From Verrucomicrobiaceae bacterium (GTDB taxonomy: Bacteria; Verrucomicrobiota; Verrucomicrobiia; Verrucomicrobiales; Verrucomicrobiaceae): 64,000 nt of DNA. Below the pieces are notes generated by a model, which saw nothing but the letters and a program-made list of their open reading frames with translations, searched no databases and was not told where the DNA came from. A program made the position numbers and the translations under genes. The DNA is taken from NCBI GenBank assembly GCA_027490195.1, contig JAIXYN010000066.1:1-64000 (forward strand). Reading direction: 5' to 3'. This document shows, piece by piece, positions 1-8,639 of the stretch; the first letter of the stretch is position 1, and every line of letters starts with the position of its first letter.

Positions 1-63
1 AAAGTGCCTCGCGGCCTTCAACCGGCGCACTTCCATTTCCTGGTGATCTCTTGCTTTGCTCAT
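1..63 (-). CDS. IS630-like transposase / HTH protein, N-terminus only
   Basis: Reading leftwards from an ATG at 63, 21 codons run off the window edge without a stop. The visible peptide carries the charged E-x-R-R-L-K-A-A-R segment that commonly precedes the winged helix-turn-helix of IS630-family transposases and related DNA-binding proteins. That would place a mobile-element gene just outside the window, consistent with the repeat-rich, broken-gene character of the next 3 kb. Only 21 residues are visible, so the family is an inference; another HTH regulator is possible. Confidence 0.4.
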   Translation of the reverse strand, partial: MSKARDHQEMEVRRLKAARHF

Positions 64-181
64 CCAAGCACCTTACAACAGGTTTCAACATATGTCAGGC
101 TATTATGCAAGTCTCAATAGGTTATTCAATGCAACGCCGTGGGAGAATTAAAGTGAACGATGAATGGTTCCAACTTTTTGA

Positions 182-595
182 ATGGATAAAAAAATGAGCA
201 CCAGCGATTTTAACAATGTTAATGATTTGTGGGATTGGTTGAAAGATCGCGTGGTTAAGGAATTTGAATTCCTGACTACTAATTTCGGATATCGCGTGGC
301 TAAGATAGAAGTGGTGCCGTCCCAATGCACGATTGAGTATATCAAGGCAGGTGGCGAGGTAGGTTTGTGGTGCAGCTATGGAACGCGTCCAGAGATTTTT
401 GTTAAACATGGAACGAAACGAATCTTTACCGATCAGTTGAAGAGCCTTGTGTCTTTCGGACAATTACCTGTAAAGGCTGATGTCTTTGGTGAAAGGACGA
501 AAAAGAAAGACTTTGAAAGGCTGCTCAAAGCCTACGCCGAGATCATCGAAAAAAATGAACGTACGTTCCAACACATAGCGGGCACCATATCCTGA
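182..595 (+). CDS. Hypothetical protein, 137 aa
   Basis: Open frame of 137 codons starting at ATG 182, with a second ATG in frame at 194. The protein is soluble-looking, has no signal peptide or membrane segment, and mixes charged and aromatic residues like a globular protein (W-D-W-L-K-D near residue 19, Y-G-T-R-P-E-I-F in the middle, a lysine/glutamate-rich helix at the end). I do not recognise the family. It sits alone on the plus strand between an outward-facing transposase start and a repeat element, and has lower GC than the core genes downstream. This fits an accessory or acquired gene. Confidence 0.55.
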   Translation: MDKKMSTSDFNNVNDLWDWLKDRVVKEFEFLTTNFGYRVAKIEVVPSQCTIEYIKAGGEVGLWCSYGTRPEIFVKHGTKRIFTDQLKSLVSFGQLPVKADVFGERTKKKDFERLLKAYAEIIEKNERTFQHIAGTIS

Positions 596-635
596 CCGGA
601 AAATGAACCCACGCGCCAACTTGTTGAGAAAAAAG

Positions 636-935
636 ATGCCAGGCATGAATGGCACTTAAATAAGAGGCAGTTTCGTATCTTTGCGCCGCCCTTCTCGATA
701 TTCTTGAGCCCTGTAAGGGCGGCATAACGTAGCCCAGGGCAAGCGAGCCTAAGCGAGCGCCGCCCTGGGTTTCCGCCAGCAATGCCGGGAAGCAAATCCC
801 GCGCACTCATGACACACCAAGCCCACCAGCAGCGCCTGCATGGAACTCCGCCGCGTACCCGCTGCCCCCAGAAGTCCACCAGCCCTCGAAATCCACGAAC
901 CATGTGCTTAATCAAGTGCCATTCATGCCAGGCAT
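636..935. repeat. 300-bp element with 22-bp terminal inverted repeats
   Basis: The left end (636-657) and right end (914-935) are inverted copies of one another, differing at one of 22 positions. Each arm ends outward in the 11-base palindrome ATGCC(A/T)GGCAT. No target duplication or transposase gene is visible. The layout resembles a non-autonomous mobile element (MITE) or a pair of dispersed repeat units. Related copies lie at 1226-1244 and 48212-48235. Confidence 0.5.
733..769. repeat. REP-like palindrome
   Basis: CCCAGGGC at 733-740 pairs perfectly with GCCCTGGG at 762-769. The loop holds two direct copies of AAGCGAGC (741-748 and 751-758). Such GC-rich hairpins are typical of repetitive extragenic palindromes. 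There is no U-run, so it is unlikely to be an intrinsic terminator. Confidence 0.5.
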
Positions 936-1185
936 TTAGTAGAATGGGGATGCTTCTGCGTATTGATTCACAATGCGTCTGATGGATCTTGGCACCTCAG
1001 CCACTGGCGCGCGCAGATGGCGGCAGTGGTGGCCGGTGTTCATGCGTAGCCGTCTCATCATCTTCGTTCACTTCAATCCGTCAGCCTTTCAACGGCAGCC
1101 CTAAAGCTCTCATCAGCTCCCTCAACCAGCTTGCCCCACCTCTCAAATCCTGCGCCTCGATCATCCAAGGCAACGGTGAGTCATA

Positions 1186-1461
1186 ATGTTGAAAATGAGA
1201 TATTTGTGCAACATGACTCTACAAAATGCCTGGCATCTTTTTTCTACTAAGCATACTTGGGGTAAAGGCAGGAGTCCCGCAGGAACAGTGACTGGGGATC
1301 TTATGGCTGCTATTAAAGGCAAGATAGCCCCCGGTGATCACTATAAGGTGGCTTTGGCGATGAAAACTGTGTATAAAAAACATGGATTGGATGATCTTTG
1401 GGCTGTTGCTCGGCAGACCTTAATTTCCAAGGGGGTCACCAATTTACCGCCTCTATTATGA
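1186..1461 (+). CDS. Putative orphan toxin C-terminal domain, 91 aa
   Basis: A 91-residue frame starting at ATG 1186, with no signal peptide. It has a W-H-L-F-S-T-K-H-T-W core at residues 16-25, then a basic helical segment ending near the next gene. The H...K-H-x-W arrangement in a short C-terminal-like domain is what one expects of a nuclease-type polymorphic-toxin tip. The stop codon overlaps the next gene's start (ATGA, 1458-1461), the usual arrangement of a toxin tip and its immunity gene. No delivery or repeat domain precedes it, so if correct it is a displaced orphan cassette. The first 20 codons overlap a dispersed DNA repeat (1226-1244), so the native start may be further in. Family unassigned; function inferred. 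Confidence 0.4.
   Translation: MLKMRYLCNMTLQNAWHLFSTKHTWGKGRSPAGTVTGDLMAAIKGKIAPGDHYKVALAMKTVYKKHGLDDLWAVARQTLISKGVTNLPPLL
1226..1244 (-). repeat. Partial copy of the ATGCC(A/T)GGCAT repeat
   Basis: The 19 bases match, in inverse orientation, bases 628-646 just at and outside the left arm of the 636-935 element, including the poly-T stretch. It lies inside the reading frame of the 91-residue toxin-like protein. Confidence 0.45.
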
Positions 1462-2378
1462 AATATCGAATTAGTATCGCTGTCAGTTTAGGAGCAAATC
1501 CAACTGCTACAGATGAAGTGGTTTTATCAGATAAGAAATTATTTACACAACTTCGCAGCCGTTATCCAAATAATTCTATTAATCCGAATTGGTTTGTGCT
1601 TCAAACTGACTTTCAAGATGCTTTATCAACTGGAATTTTTGATGTTTTTAAGCGAGAAGTTAAAAAGTCACCTTCAACGGATCATCATTTAACCTTAAAG
1701 CATCTAGATAGGTATTATAGTGTTCAAGTTGAGCGCATTCCTGAGGTTCAGGATTTAGATGACTCTCCATGGCTTTATTTGACAGCACCGAAGCTATCCA
1801 TGGCAAAGTTCAAGGCGGTTGAGCCTGATGACAGCTATGTGATTAAAAAAGTGACGAGCAAAAAAAAAATCGCCTTCGGCTGCACTGACTATGTGGGATG
1901 GATGATGCTTTTTTCAGAAGAGTTGAAAAATAAGTTTCTTTGCAGCGAACTTCGTGGCATCGGCTTCAAAGAGGTGAAACTTGAAAATAGCGAGGCATCT
2001 GGATTGTGGCAGATCACCAGCCGAGTGCGTATGCCGCCGCTGGCCATGAAGCTGACAGATGGCCAAGGCGGGCTATTCATTGGAGATGAAACCAAGGCTT
2101 GTGTTGTCGATGAGGGTTCTTATGTTCCTATGGTTCTGAAATATCTTCAAAAAGGTATGACTGAACTGCCGGATGTGGATGTCATCATGTCGGCAGAGCG
2201 TATCGGCTTTGGGCATAACGCGCATCGCATGCACATCGTCTCCCAGCGTTTTCGCCAAGTGGCGGACAAACTTGCACCCGGCCAGTTTAGCTATGGCCTC
2301 GTGGCGGTGGGTGAAGGTGAAGAATTGCAGACGCGCTATACGATTCCCGAGCTGGCACCGCCTCGGGATGCTTTGTAA
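1458..2378 (+). CDS. Putative immunity-type partner protein, 306 aa
   Basis: ATG at 1458 overlaps the preceding stop by four bases, implying translational coupling; the open frame extends upstream to 1398 but that part overlaps the previous gene. The protein is soluble, with no signal or membrane segment. Its first 200 residues are lysine- and aromatic-rich; the last 100 include V-D-V-I-M-S-A-E-R-I-G-F-G-H-N-A-H-R-M-H. The 5' half has markedly lower GC than the 3' half. I do not recognise a family. Its position behind a toxin-like tip and its size fit the larger immunity proteins of polymorphic toxin systems, but this is an inference from context only. Confidence 0.55.
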   Translation: MKYRISIAVSLGANPTATDEVVLSDKKLFTQLRSRYPNNSINPNWFVLQTDFQDALSTGIFDVFKREVKKSPSTDHHLTLKHLDRYYSVQVERIPEVQDLDDSPWLYLTAPKLSMAKFKAVEPDDSYVIKKVTSKKKIAFGCTDYVGWMMLFSEELKNKFLCSELRGIGFKEVKLENSEASGLWQITSRVRMPPLAMKLTDGQGGLFIGDETKACVVDEGSYVPMVLKYLQKGMTELPDVDVIMSAERIGFGHNAHRMHIVSQRFRQVADKLAPGQFSYGLVAVGEGEELQTRYTIPELAPPRDAL

Positions 2379-2481
2379 TATGAGCTAAGGACATCCTCAT
2401 TAAGCTTGTACGGGTTTAGGGTGCAAATAATTGAGGGAAGAGTGACGGGCTTTAAAGAGGCAGATGGATGTAGCCCTGTAT

Positions 2482-2640
2482 GTGGGGGGCGCGGAAGTAC
2501 CAGACGAAGTCGGGGCTTTCGATCTGCGAGGTGAACCAGACTTTGTTGGAGGCGAGGTCTTATTTGCCGCCGTAGCAGGAGATGAAGAGGCGCTGGACGA
2601 GGTTTTTGTCTGCGATGGTTTTCATGGGGGTGGCGACTCG
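2482..2640 (-). pseudogene. Broken copy of a repeated gene (copy 1)
   Basis: Read on the minus strand, a segment beginning M-K-T-I-A-D-K-N-L-V and ending near I-E-S-P-D-F-V-W-Y-F-R matches the C-terminal half of the frame at 9916-10389. Here the glycine-glycine-lysine triplet is followed directly by TAA, where the other copy continues with tyrosine. Surrounding bases on the plus strand stay open over 2464-2985 by composition only. The stretch 2379-2758 holds no intact gene. Confidence 0.5.
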
Positions 2641-2758
2641 TGGTGCGGTACTCCGTGCGGTGCAGCCGACTGGTGGGCCTCAGTGGCAGGGGCTGGTATG
2701 TCGAGGAAGGCCGCATCGACCCCATCGAGCTGTGCAGTGACGTGGCGATTTTTGCTTA

Positions 2759-3307
2759 TCACAAGCCTCCTGGAAGCGGATAGCTGTTTAGTGGGCGTTT
2801 ACGAACTGCGGAGCTTGGTGTGTCGTTGGACATTGTGCCTGGGTTTTGCGATGGCTGGCGTTTGTAATGTGCCGGCGGAGCGGCGGGAACACTCGTGGGG
2901 GCACTCAAGATTGCGAGGCTGCCAGACGTGTTCAGTTGAGACGGAGCTGCAAAGGTCAGCCAGTGCTCGGCTCCTTGTTGCCTGATCAGTACTTTCCAAC
3001 CAGCCACCAGACCTTGGTCCTGCACCTTGAGCAGTTCGATTCCGTTCGTGGCCGGCATGCCAGTCACCAGCTCGATTGACTGTGCAGTCACCGGATCTGA
3101 AAGGTACACAAACTTCTGTTCGCCAATCGCAGCGATGCCCGTCAGCAGCAATGAAGGGGGTTCCGATTGAGGGACCACAAGGGTGGCCATGACTTCACTG
3201 GAAACTTTGCCGTCGGCAGCTTGTGCAAACGCTTTGCCTGTAAATAAAAAAACTGCTGATATTAAAAGAATATTAATGTAAGGCGTTTGTGCGGGTTTCA
3301 TTCTCAT
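2759..3307 (-). CDS. Secreted protein, paralogue of the GspC/PilP-like T2SS protein
   Basis: 182 residues from ATG 3307 (a second ATG at 3301 is equally good). Residues 10-30 form a signal peptide ending in A-Q-A. A central segment with G-M-P-A-T-N-G-I-E-L-L-K-V-Q matches, in order and spacing, G-Q-P-A-A-N-G-M-K-L-S-S-V-K of the protein at 59669-60430, which lies in the type II secretion cluster. The tail is proline- and serine-rich and ends in basic residues. It probably faces the periplasm and may work with a secretin or pilus machine. It is transcribed away from the redox operon, with a shared AT-rich divergent promoter region at 3308-3391. Confidence 0.6.
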   Translation of the reverse strand: MRMKPAQTPYINILLISAVFLFTGKAFAQAADGKVSSEVMATLVVPQSEPPSLLLTGIAAIGEQKFVYLSDPVTAQSIELVTGMPATNGIELLKVQDQGLVAGWKVLIRQQGAEHWLTFAAPSQLNTSGSLAILSAPTSVPAAPPAHYKRQPSQNPGTMSNDTPSSAVRKRPLNSYPLPGGL

Positions 3308-3391
3308 TCTGAGTCTAAAACATGTGAATGATAAAATAAATAAGAATTATTGTTGAAATTATAAGGTTCTAGTCGTTATAATTTCCATCTC

Positions 3392-5377
3392 ATGGGACTC
3401 ATATTTACAAATAGAATCATTTCTGCGATTTTGGCGATTCGCTTAGAACCGGTCAAAAAAGTAGCCGTTTTTGTTGGCATCAGCCTGTGTGGCTCGGTGT
3501 TCGGGCAAGATGTCTTAGTCATACCAGAACCAGCCCCTACTCCTGAATCGCTGAGTGGACGGCCTGTTCCAACACCTTCCAATCTCTCCGAGTTCGTCAA
3601 GAACAGGGCTGCGGCCATCGCGCTGGGCAAAGCGCTGTTCTGGGACATGCAGCTAGGCAGTGATGGCATCACCTCCTGCGCCTCTTGCCATTTTCACGCT
3701 GGAGCTGACAACCGCTCAAAAAACCAGGTCAGCCCCGGCCTGCTGAGATTGACTGAAGCTCTCAACGCCGCCGACCCTGACGTCACATTTCAGACCAAGC
3801 GGCCCAACGGACAGCTCACCGCGTCGAATTTTCCGCTCCGCAAGCTGGCGGATATAAATGACCGCAATTCGAACGTGCTCTCAGACTCGAACGACAGGAT
3901 CAGTTCCCAAGGAGTTTTCAAGGAGCTTTTCAAAAGCATCGTTCCCTGTTCCGCACAGGATAGTCGCACCGTGGTGCCAGATGCTATTTTCAATGTGAAC
4001 GGCATCAACACACGCCGTGTGGAACCGCGCAACACCCCAAGCACGATCAACGCGGTCTTCAACCTGCGTAATTTTTGGGACGGACGTGCCCAGGACATCT
4101 TTAACGGGGTGAATCCGTGGGGGCGGCGCGATGCGAACGCACGAGTCATTGTGGCTGATTCTCCAACCAGCCTACGAGCGGTCGCAGTGGCCATCAACAA
4201 CGCCAGCCTCGCTTCACAGGCTGTAGGACCACCCCTCAGTCCTTTTGAGATGTCGGCGGATGGTCGCACCTTCTCGCAGCTCGGAAGAAAGATGCTCCAG
4301 TTGCGCCCGCTGGCTAAGCAGCTCGTCCACTCGGAAGACAGTGTGCTTGGCACGCTAAGAAACGGCAGATTGCCCGGCCTCTCCAAGGCAAACTATGCCC
4401 AGATGATTACAGAAGCCTTCCAACCCAAGTGGTGGAACGGCGCCCCCCTCGTAGAGACAAATCCAGACGGCAGCTTCAGTCGGATCGTGCCAGCCACACT
4501 CACACCGGCAGCGAATCAATTCCCGCAGATGGCTTATAACTTCAGTCTGTTCTTCGGTCTCGCGGTTCAGCTTTATGAATCCACGCTCGTTTCCGACCAA
4601 TCTCCCTTTGATAAGCACGTGCAGGGCGACAAAAAGGCGCTCACCGCACAGCAGAAACTAGGGCTGGGTCTGTTCTTCGGCAAAGCCAAATGCGCCAACT
4701 GCCACGGTTCCGGCGAATTCACCAAAGCCACGGTTCATCATGCGAAAAATGAGCGCATTGAGGCCATGATCATGGGAGACAAAGGAGTCGCCACCTATGA
4801 CAACGGCTTCTACAACATCGGCGTGCGTCCCACGCGCGAAGACATCGGTGTTGGTGGCACAGACCCCTTTGGCAATCCGCTCTCCGAGTCCCGGTTAGCT
4901 CAAAACGGCAGCTTTGAGAGCATCGTCGGCCATGCCCCGAATGAAAGCGTCTCCCCCGGCGCACGCACCGCTGCCAATGGTGCCTTTAAAACTCCCGGCC
5001 TGCGCAACATTGAACTGACTGCACCTTATTTCCACAACGGTGGCCATGCGACCCTGCGCCAAGTCGTCGATTTCTACAATCGCGGCGGCGACTTCCACGA
5101 CCAAAACATCAACGATCTCGATCCTGATGTGGAAACGCTCGGCCTCAGTGACGCGGAAAAGGATGCCCTCGTGGCTTTCATGAGATCTCTTACCGATGAA
5201 CGCGTGCGCAAGGATGCGGCTCCCTTTGACCACCCGCAGCTCTTCATTCCGAACGGCCACCTTGGCAATGAGAACAGCGTGACTAACGACGGCCAAGGCC
5301 GCGCAAAAGAAACGCTCATCGAGGTGCCTGCCACAGGGCGCACCGGCGGCACGATCCGCCGGAATTTCCTCCAGTAA
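3392..5377 (+). CDS. Di-haem cytochrome c peroxidase / MauG family protein
   Basis: 661 residues from ATG 3392, with a hydrophobic export signal around residues 22-40. Two c-type haem motifs are visible: C-A-S-C-H at residues 96-100 and C-A-N-C-H at 434-438, the spacing of the two-domain di-haem peroxidase/MauG superfamily. The second domain ends with the family's T-P-G-L-R-N-(I)-x-x-T-A-P-Y-F-H-N-G segment near residue 540. It is about twice the length of a classical CcpA (~330 aa), with a long insert between domains. Role: periplasmic peroxide reduction or MauG-like oxidation; the substrate is not evident. First gene of a five-gene operon with a multicopper oxidase and a copper chaperone. 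Confidence 0.85.
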   Translation: MGLIFTNRIISAILAIRLEPVKKVAVFVGISLCGSVFGQDVLVIPEPAPTPESLSGRPVPTPSNLSEFVKNRAAAIALGKALFWDMQLGSDGITSCASCHFHAGADNRSKNQVSPGLLRLTEALNAADPDVTFQTKRPNGQLTASNFPLRKLADINDRNSNVLSDSNDRISSQGVFKELFKSIVPCSAQDSRTVVPDAIFNVNGINTRRVEPRNTPSTINAVFNLRNFWDGRAQDIFNGVNPWGRRDANARVIVADSPTSLRAVAVAINNASLASQAVGPPLSPFEMSADGRTFSQLGRKMLQLRPLAKQLVHSEDSVLGTLRNGRLPGLSKANYAQMITEAFQPKWWNGAPLVETNPDGSFSRIVPATLTPAANQFPQMAYNFSLFFGLAVQLYESTLVSDQSPFDKHVQGDKKALTAQQKLGLGLFFGKAKCANCHGSGEFTKATVHHAKNERIEAMIMGDKGVATYDNGFYNIGVRPTREDIGVGGTDPFGNPLSESRLAQNGSFESIVGHAPNESVSPGARTAANGAFKTPGLRNIELTAPYFHNGGHATLRQVVDFYNRGGDFHDQNINDLDPDVETLGLSDAEKDALVAFMRSLTDERVRKDAAPFDHPQLFIPNGHLGNENSVTNDGQGRAKETLIEVPATGRTGGTIRRNFLQ

Positions 5378-5419
5378 AAAACCGCATTTAAAAAAGCATC
5401 ATCTGCCTCTATCGCATCA

Positions 5420-7279
5420 ATGAACCAACAAAATAATACCACCCGCCGCAAAGTCATCCAAGGGGCCGTCTCTACGGCCGCCGCAGCCTTCACGACCCAT
5501 ATCATCGCCGCCAAAGGTACTGGGGCCGGAGGCAGCACAGGGGGAGGTGCAATCACGGGGGACAACCCGATGAACGTCAGTGCTCCCAACTGTCCGAACG
5601 CGATTCAGGGGCAGTCCGTGCCGCGCTGGGTCGATCCACTGCCTCTGCCCAGCTATCTTCCGCCTATGAGCACAGGAGCCCTGCCTTCGCAATACACCTC
5701 CCCGGTGGGCAATGTGCTGCACGGTGTGGCCCCCGAATGGGCGAATCATCCCGCCGACTGGGATGGCAAGCCCACCCAGTATTACCAGATGAATATGCGC
5801 CCCGGCCGCCAGCAGTTCCTTCCCAGCAGCATGGGCTTGTGGACGGACTTCTGGGGCTACGCCGGTCGTAATGCCGACGGCACTTTCCGCCCAGCCTCAA
5901 CTCCAGGGCCCATGTTCCGTTTCCGCGTTGGCCAGCCATCCGTGGTTCGCGTTGCCAACGACCTGCCCGAGGAAATGTCCGTCCACATGCACGGCGGCCA
6001 TTGGCCGGCACACAGCGACGGTCACCCGAACTTCCTCGTGCTACCACAGGCTGCCCGTGACTACTACTACCCCAACGTGCTTCCGCGTGTGAACGGCGGA
6101 AACACGGGGGCCTTCGATGTTTCCGAGTCCACCAGCACGATGTGGTATCATGACCACGCGATCCACCTCACCGCACAGCATGTGGCCCGTGGACTCAGCG
6201 GCATCGCCCCGTGTTTTGATGACCTTGAGCTTGGCCTCATCACCAGTGGCGTGCTTCCGGGTATCCGGGGCGTTTCGGATGTTGGACCGGAGTATCGCAA
6301 TCCCTACGACATCCCGCTTGTCTTTCAGGACCGCCTCTTCGACCCGAACGGAAATGTCTGCTACGACGGCAACGATCACAACGGCTACCTCGGTAATATC
6401 GCTCTCGTCAACGCGAAGGCTTACCCACATCTCAAAGTCGAGCGCCGCAAGTACCGCTTCCGCTGTCTCGTTGGCAGCAATTCCCGCATCTGGCGCTTCC
6501 GCTTGAGCGACAACTCGTCCTTCCTCCGCATCGCCAAGGACACCTGGCTCTTCCCGAAACCCCAGCAGACCCAGTGCTGGCTCGCCGGTCCAGCCACCCG
6601 TGCTGACATCGTTATTGATTTCGCCAAGTATCCCGTTGGCACGGAACTCTACCTCGAAAACATTCTTGACCAGCCGGATCCTCGTGGACCCGGCAGCAAG
6701 CTCGAGGACGAAAACGGTACCACCGTCAGCGGCACTCCCGCTTTCCGTCATCGTTTGATCAAATTCATCGTCGGTGCACGCGATGCCCGCTACCCGGACG
6801 CCACCATCACCACGAACTCCACGCTGCGCCCGCATGTGCCGATCCGCGACAACGAGATCGTCGCCCGCCGTCACTTCAAATTCGAGCGCAAAAACGGCCA
6901 GTGGGCCATCAACGGCCTATTCTATGACGAGGCGCTCGCCAACGTCACTCCCACGCTCAACACGGCGGAGGAATGGACCCTCGAAAACGGCAGTGGCGGC
7001 TGGTGGCATCCCATCCACATCCACCTCGAGTCCCACCAGCAGGTCGCCGATCTGCGCACCGGCAGGCCCATCCCGTATCATGACAGATTCAAGTCGGATA
7101 CTACGATGCTCGGCCCGAACTCGCAGATCAAGATCCGCATGAAGTTCCGCACCTTCAAAGGGCCATTCGTCTTCCACTGCCACAACGTGGAGCACGAGGA
7201 CTTGGACATGATGTTCCAGTTCGACCCGCGTGTGACGCCCACGCCATCACCGCAGCCCGTTCAGCAGTTCTTCCCATGA
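5420..7279 (+). CDS. Tat-exported multicopper oxidase
   Basis: 619 residues. The N-terminus has a twin-arginine signal (T-R-R-K-V-I-Q-G, then an alanine-rich stretch). All four copper-ligand blocks are present: H-M-H-G from residue 189, H-D-H at 244-246, H-P-I-H-I-H at 530-535, and H-C-H-N-V-E-H ending at 592 followed by E-D-x-x-M-M. The last block supplies the type 1 copper Cys587 with an axial Met. The first block is H-x-H-G with Met where laccases have Trp, as in bilirubin-oxidase/phenoxazinone-synthase-like enzymes. It should oxidise a small organic or metal substrate and reduce oxygen to water in the periplasm. It lies 42 bases after the di-haem gene and is followed by a copper-delivery protein. 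Confidence 0.88.
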   Translation: MNQQNNTTRRKVIQGAVSTAAAAFTTHIIAAKGTGAGGSTGGGAITGDNPMNVSAPNCPNAIQGQSVPRWVDPLPLPSYLPPMSTGALPSQYTSPVGNVLHGVAPEWANHPADWDGKPTQYYQMNMRPGRQQFLPSSMGLWTDFWGYAGRNADGTFRPASTPGPMFRFRVGQPSVVRVANDLPEEMSVHMHGGHWPAHSDGHPNFLVLPQAARDYYYPNVLPRVNGGNTGAFDVSESTSTMWYHDHAIHLTAQHVARGLSGIAPCFDDLELGLITSGVLPGIRGVSDVGPEYRNPYDIPLVFQDRLFDPNGNVCYDGNDHNGYLGNIALVNAKAYPHLKVERRKYRFRCLVGSNSRIWRFRLSDNSSFLRIAKDTWLFPKPQQTQCWLAGPATRADIVIDFAKYPVGTELYLENILDQPDPRGPGSKLEDENGTTVSGTPAFRHRLIKFIVGARDARYPDATITTNSTLRPHVPIRDNEIVARRHFKFERKNGQWAINGLFYDEALANVTPTLNTAEEWTLENGSGGWWHPIHIHLESHQQVADLRTGRPIPYHDRFKSDTTMLGPNSQIKIRMKFRTFKGPFVFHCHNVEHEDLDMMFQFDPRVTPTPSPQPVQQFFP

Positions 7280-7365
7280 GGAGGATCTGACCACCCCGTC
7301 CCGGCGTGCGCATTCACACGCCGGGACGGTTCCATCCGGCTTCACTTCGTTCCACTTCCACGACT

Positions 7366-8127
7366 ATGACCCTTTTGACGCGCCTTCTGCGCTCCACCGC
7401 CGCGCTGCTGCTCATCACTCCAGCACTCCACTCAGCCGAGCCGACCCCGGCGGAAATTCCCGCTGAGACAGAGCAGGCCGAACAGGCCGCGCTGCTCATG
7501 CGCAAACACTTTGCCGACAAGCTGCCCGACACGCCCCTCGTCAACGATCACGGCAAGCCCGTCCGCTTTCTCACCGACCTCGTGAAGGATCATGCCGTCG
7601 TCATCAGCTTCTTCTACACGAACTGCCGTGGCACCTGCCCAGGCACCAATGCCCTCCTCGCTGAGATGCGTGAGCAGCTTGCCAAGGACTTCGGGAAATC
7701 GGTGCGAATCATCTCCATCAGCGTCGAGCCTGAGCTCGATAACGTGCCCGCCATCCATGAGTATGCCAGCTTCTTCCGCAAGCCCTCCACTCATCCCGAT
7801 ATGCCTGAGTGGCACTTCCTCACCGGCAAACCTGAGGACATCAAAGACCTGCGTCGCAAGCTCGGTTACTACGAGGTCGATCCCAAGATCGACGCCGACC
7901 CCACCCAGCACGCCGCCATGCTCATCCTCGGCAACCAGGCCACCGGGCGCTGGGGCATGATGCCCATCGGCATCGGAGCTCCGCGCATGGCGGGCAAAGT
8001 GCGCCTCATCGCCGGCTGGACCCACACTCAGCGCTACGCGGATGTTTATGCCGCCTTGGAAAAGAACCGGAAAGACGCCGCCTCGGCCGCGAAACCGCAA
8101 ACCACCGCCTCAGCCAGCCAGCCATGA
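7366..8127 (+). CDS. SCO1/SenC family copper chaperone
   Basis: The frame is open from 7306, but ATG 7366 gives a clean signal peptide (hydrophobic core at residues 8-20), so I choose that start. The mature protein is a thioredoxin fold of SCO type: C-R-G-T-C at residues 87-91 and a histidine at 182 are the three copper ligands of the family. The last 25 residues are alanine/threonine-rich. Role: inserts copper into, or maintains thiols of, a copper enzyme. Here the likely client is the multicopper oxidase encoded just upstream, since no cytochrome oxidase gene is present. The stop overlaps the next gene (ATGA at 8124). Confidence 0.85.
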   Translation: MTLLTRLLRSTAALLLITPALHSAEPTPAEIPAETEQAEQAALLMRKHFADKLPDTPLVNDHGKPVRFLTDLVKDHAVVISFFYTNCRGTCPGTNALLAEMREQLAKDFGKSVRIISISVEPELDNVPAIHEYASFFRKPSTHPDMPEWHFLTGKPEDIKDLRRKLGYYEVDPKIDADPTQHAAMLILGNQATGRWGMMPIGIGAPRMAGKVRLIAGWTHTQRYADVYAALEKNRKDAASAAKPQTTASASQP

Positions 8128-8603
8128 GCCTCTCCCGCCTTCTCACAGGTCTGGCGTGCCTCACTCTCATCAGCCACGCGGACGAAGCTGCACCTCTGCA
8201 ACTCGTTGGCACCACGCAGATCGACCGTAGCTTCACAGCCTACCTGAAAGAAGACGGCGGCGAGCATGTCTTCACCCTCAGCGAAGGCGAGACGGCCAAT
8301 GGCTGGTGCATCAGCCAGATGAAACGGGACGCAAGCGGCCAAGTCGTCCGCATCCACCTCCAGCGTGGCAGCACCGCCTTGTGGCTCGGCGTTTCAGGTG
8401 CCGCCACCACGGCCGAGCCAGTGGTTGCTGATAAGTCGGATTCAAAACCACTCATCGATGTTCCCGCCAGCCAGCGAGGCCCCTTGCATGAGCAGGTACT
8501 TCACCGCTCACGCCTCAAACACAAACCAGAAGCTCATAAGGCCCGCCGCGAAGTCAGCGACCTCGACCCCTTTCCCACCAAACTCGCACACTCCCCCCGC
8601 TAA
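8124..8603 (+). CDS. Small secreted hypothetical protein
   Basis: 159 residues starting within the stop of the SCO gene (ATGA overlap), so translation is coupled. The N-terminus is a signal peptide (hydrophobic residues 5-17). The first 90 residues alternate polar and hydrophobic residues in a beta-rich pattern; the tail is basic and histidine-rich, a possible metal-binding feature. No family recognised. Position implies a periplasmic part of the same redox system. Confidence 0.65.
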   Translation: MSLSRLLTGLACLTLISHADEAAPLQLVGTTQIDRSFTAYLKEDGGEHVFTLSEGETANGWCISQMKRDASGQVVRIHLQRGSTALWLGVSGAATTAEPVVADKSDSKPLIDVPASQRGPLHEQVLHRSRLKHKPEAHKARREVSDLDPFPTKLAHSPR

Positions 8604-8639
8604 TCACCCCAAACACCCAACACAACTCACCCAACGCGC

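Larger units (their letters stand above)
596..1185. other. Gene-free repeat region
   Basis: No convincing gene in 590 bases. It contains the 300-bp inverted-repeat-bounded element at 636-935 and a REP-like palindrome at 733-769. The short open frames here are driven by GC-rich repeats and do not look like proteins. Confidence 0.5.

Noticed and set aside
2464-2985. Plus-strand open frame of 173 codons
   Set aside because: It overlaps both the broken minus-strand gene and the secreted minus-strand protein, and its composition is unlike a protein.
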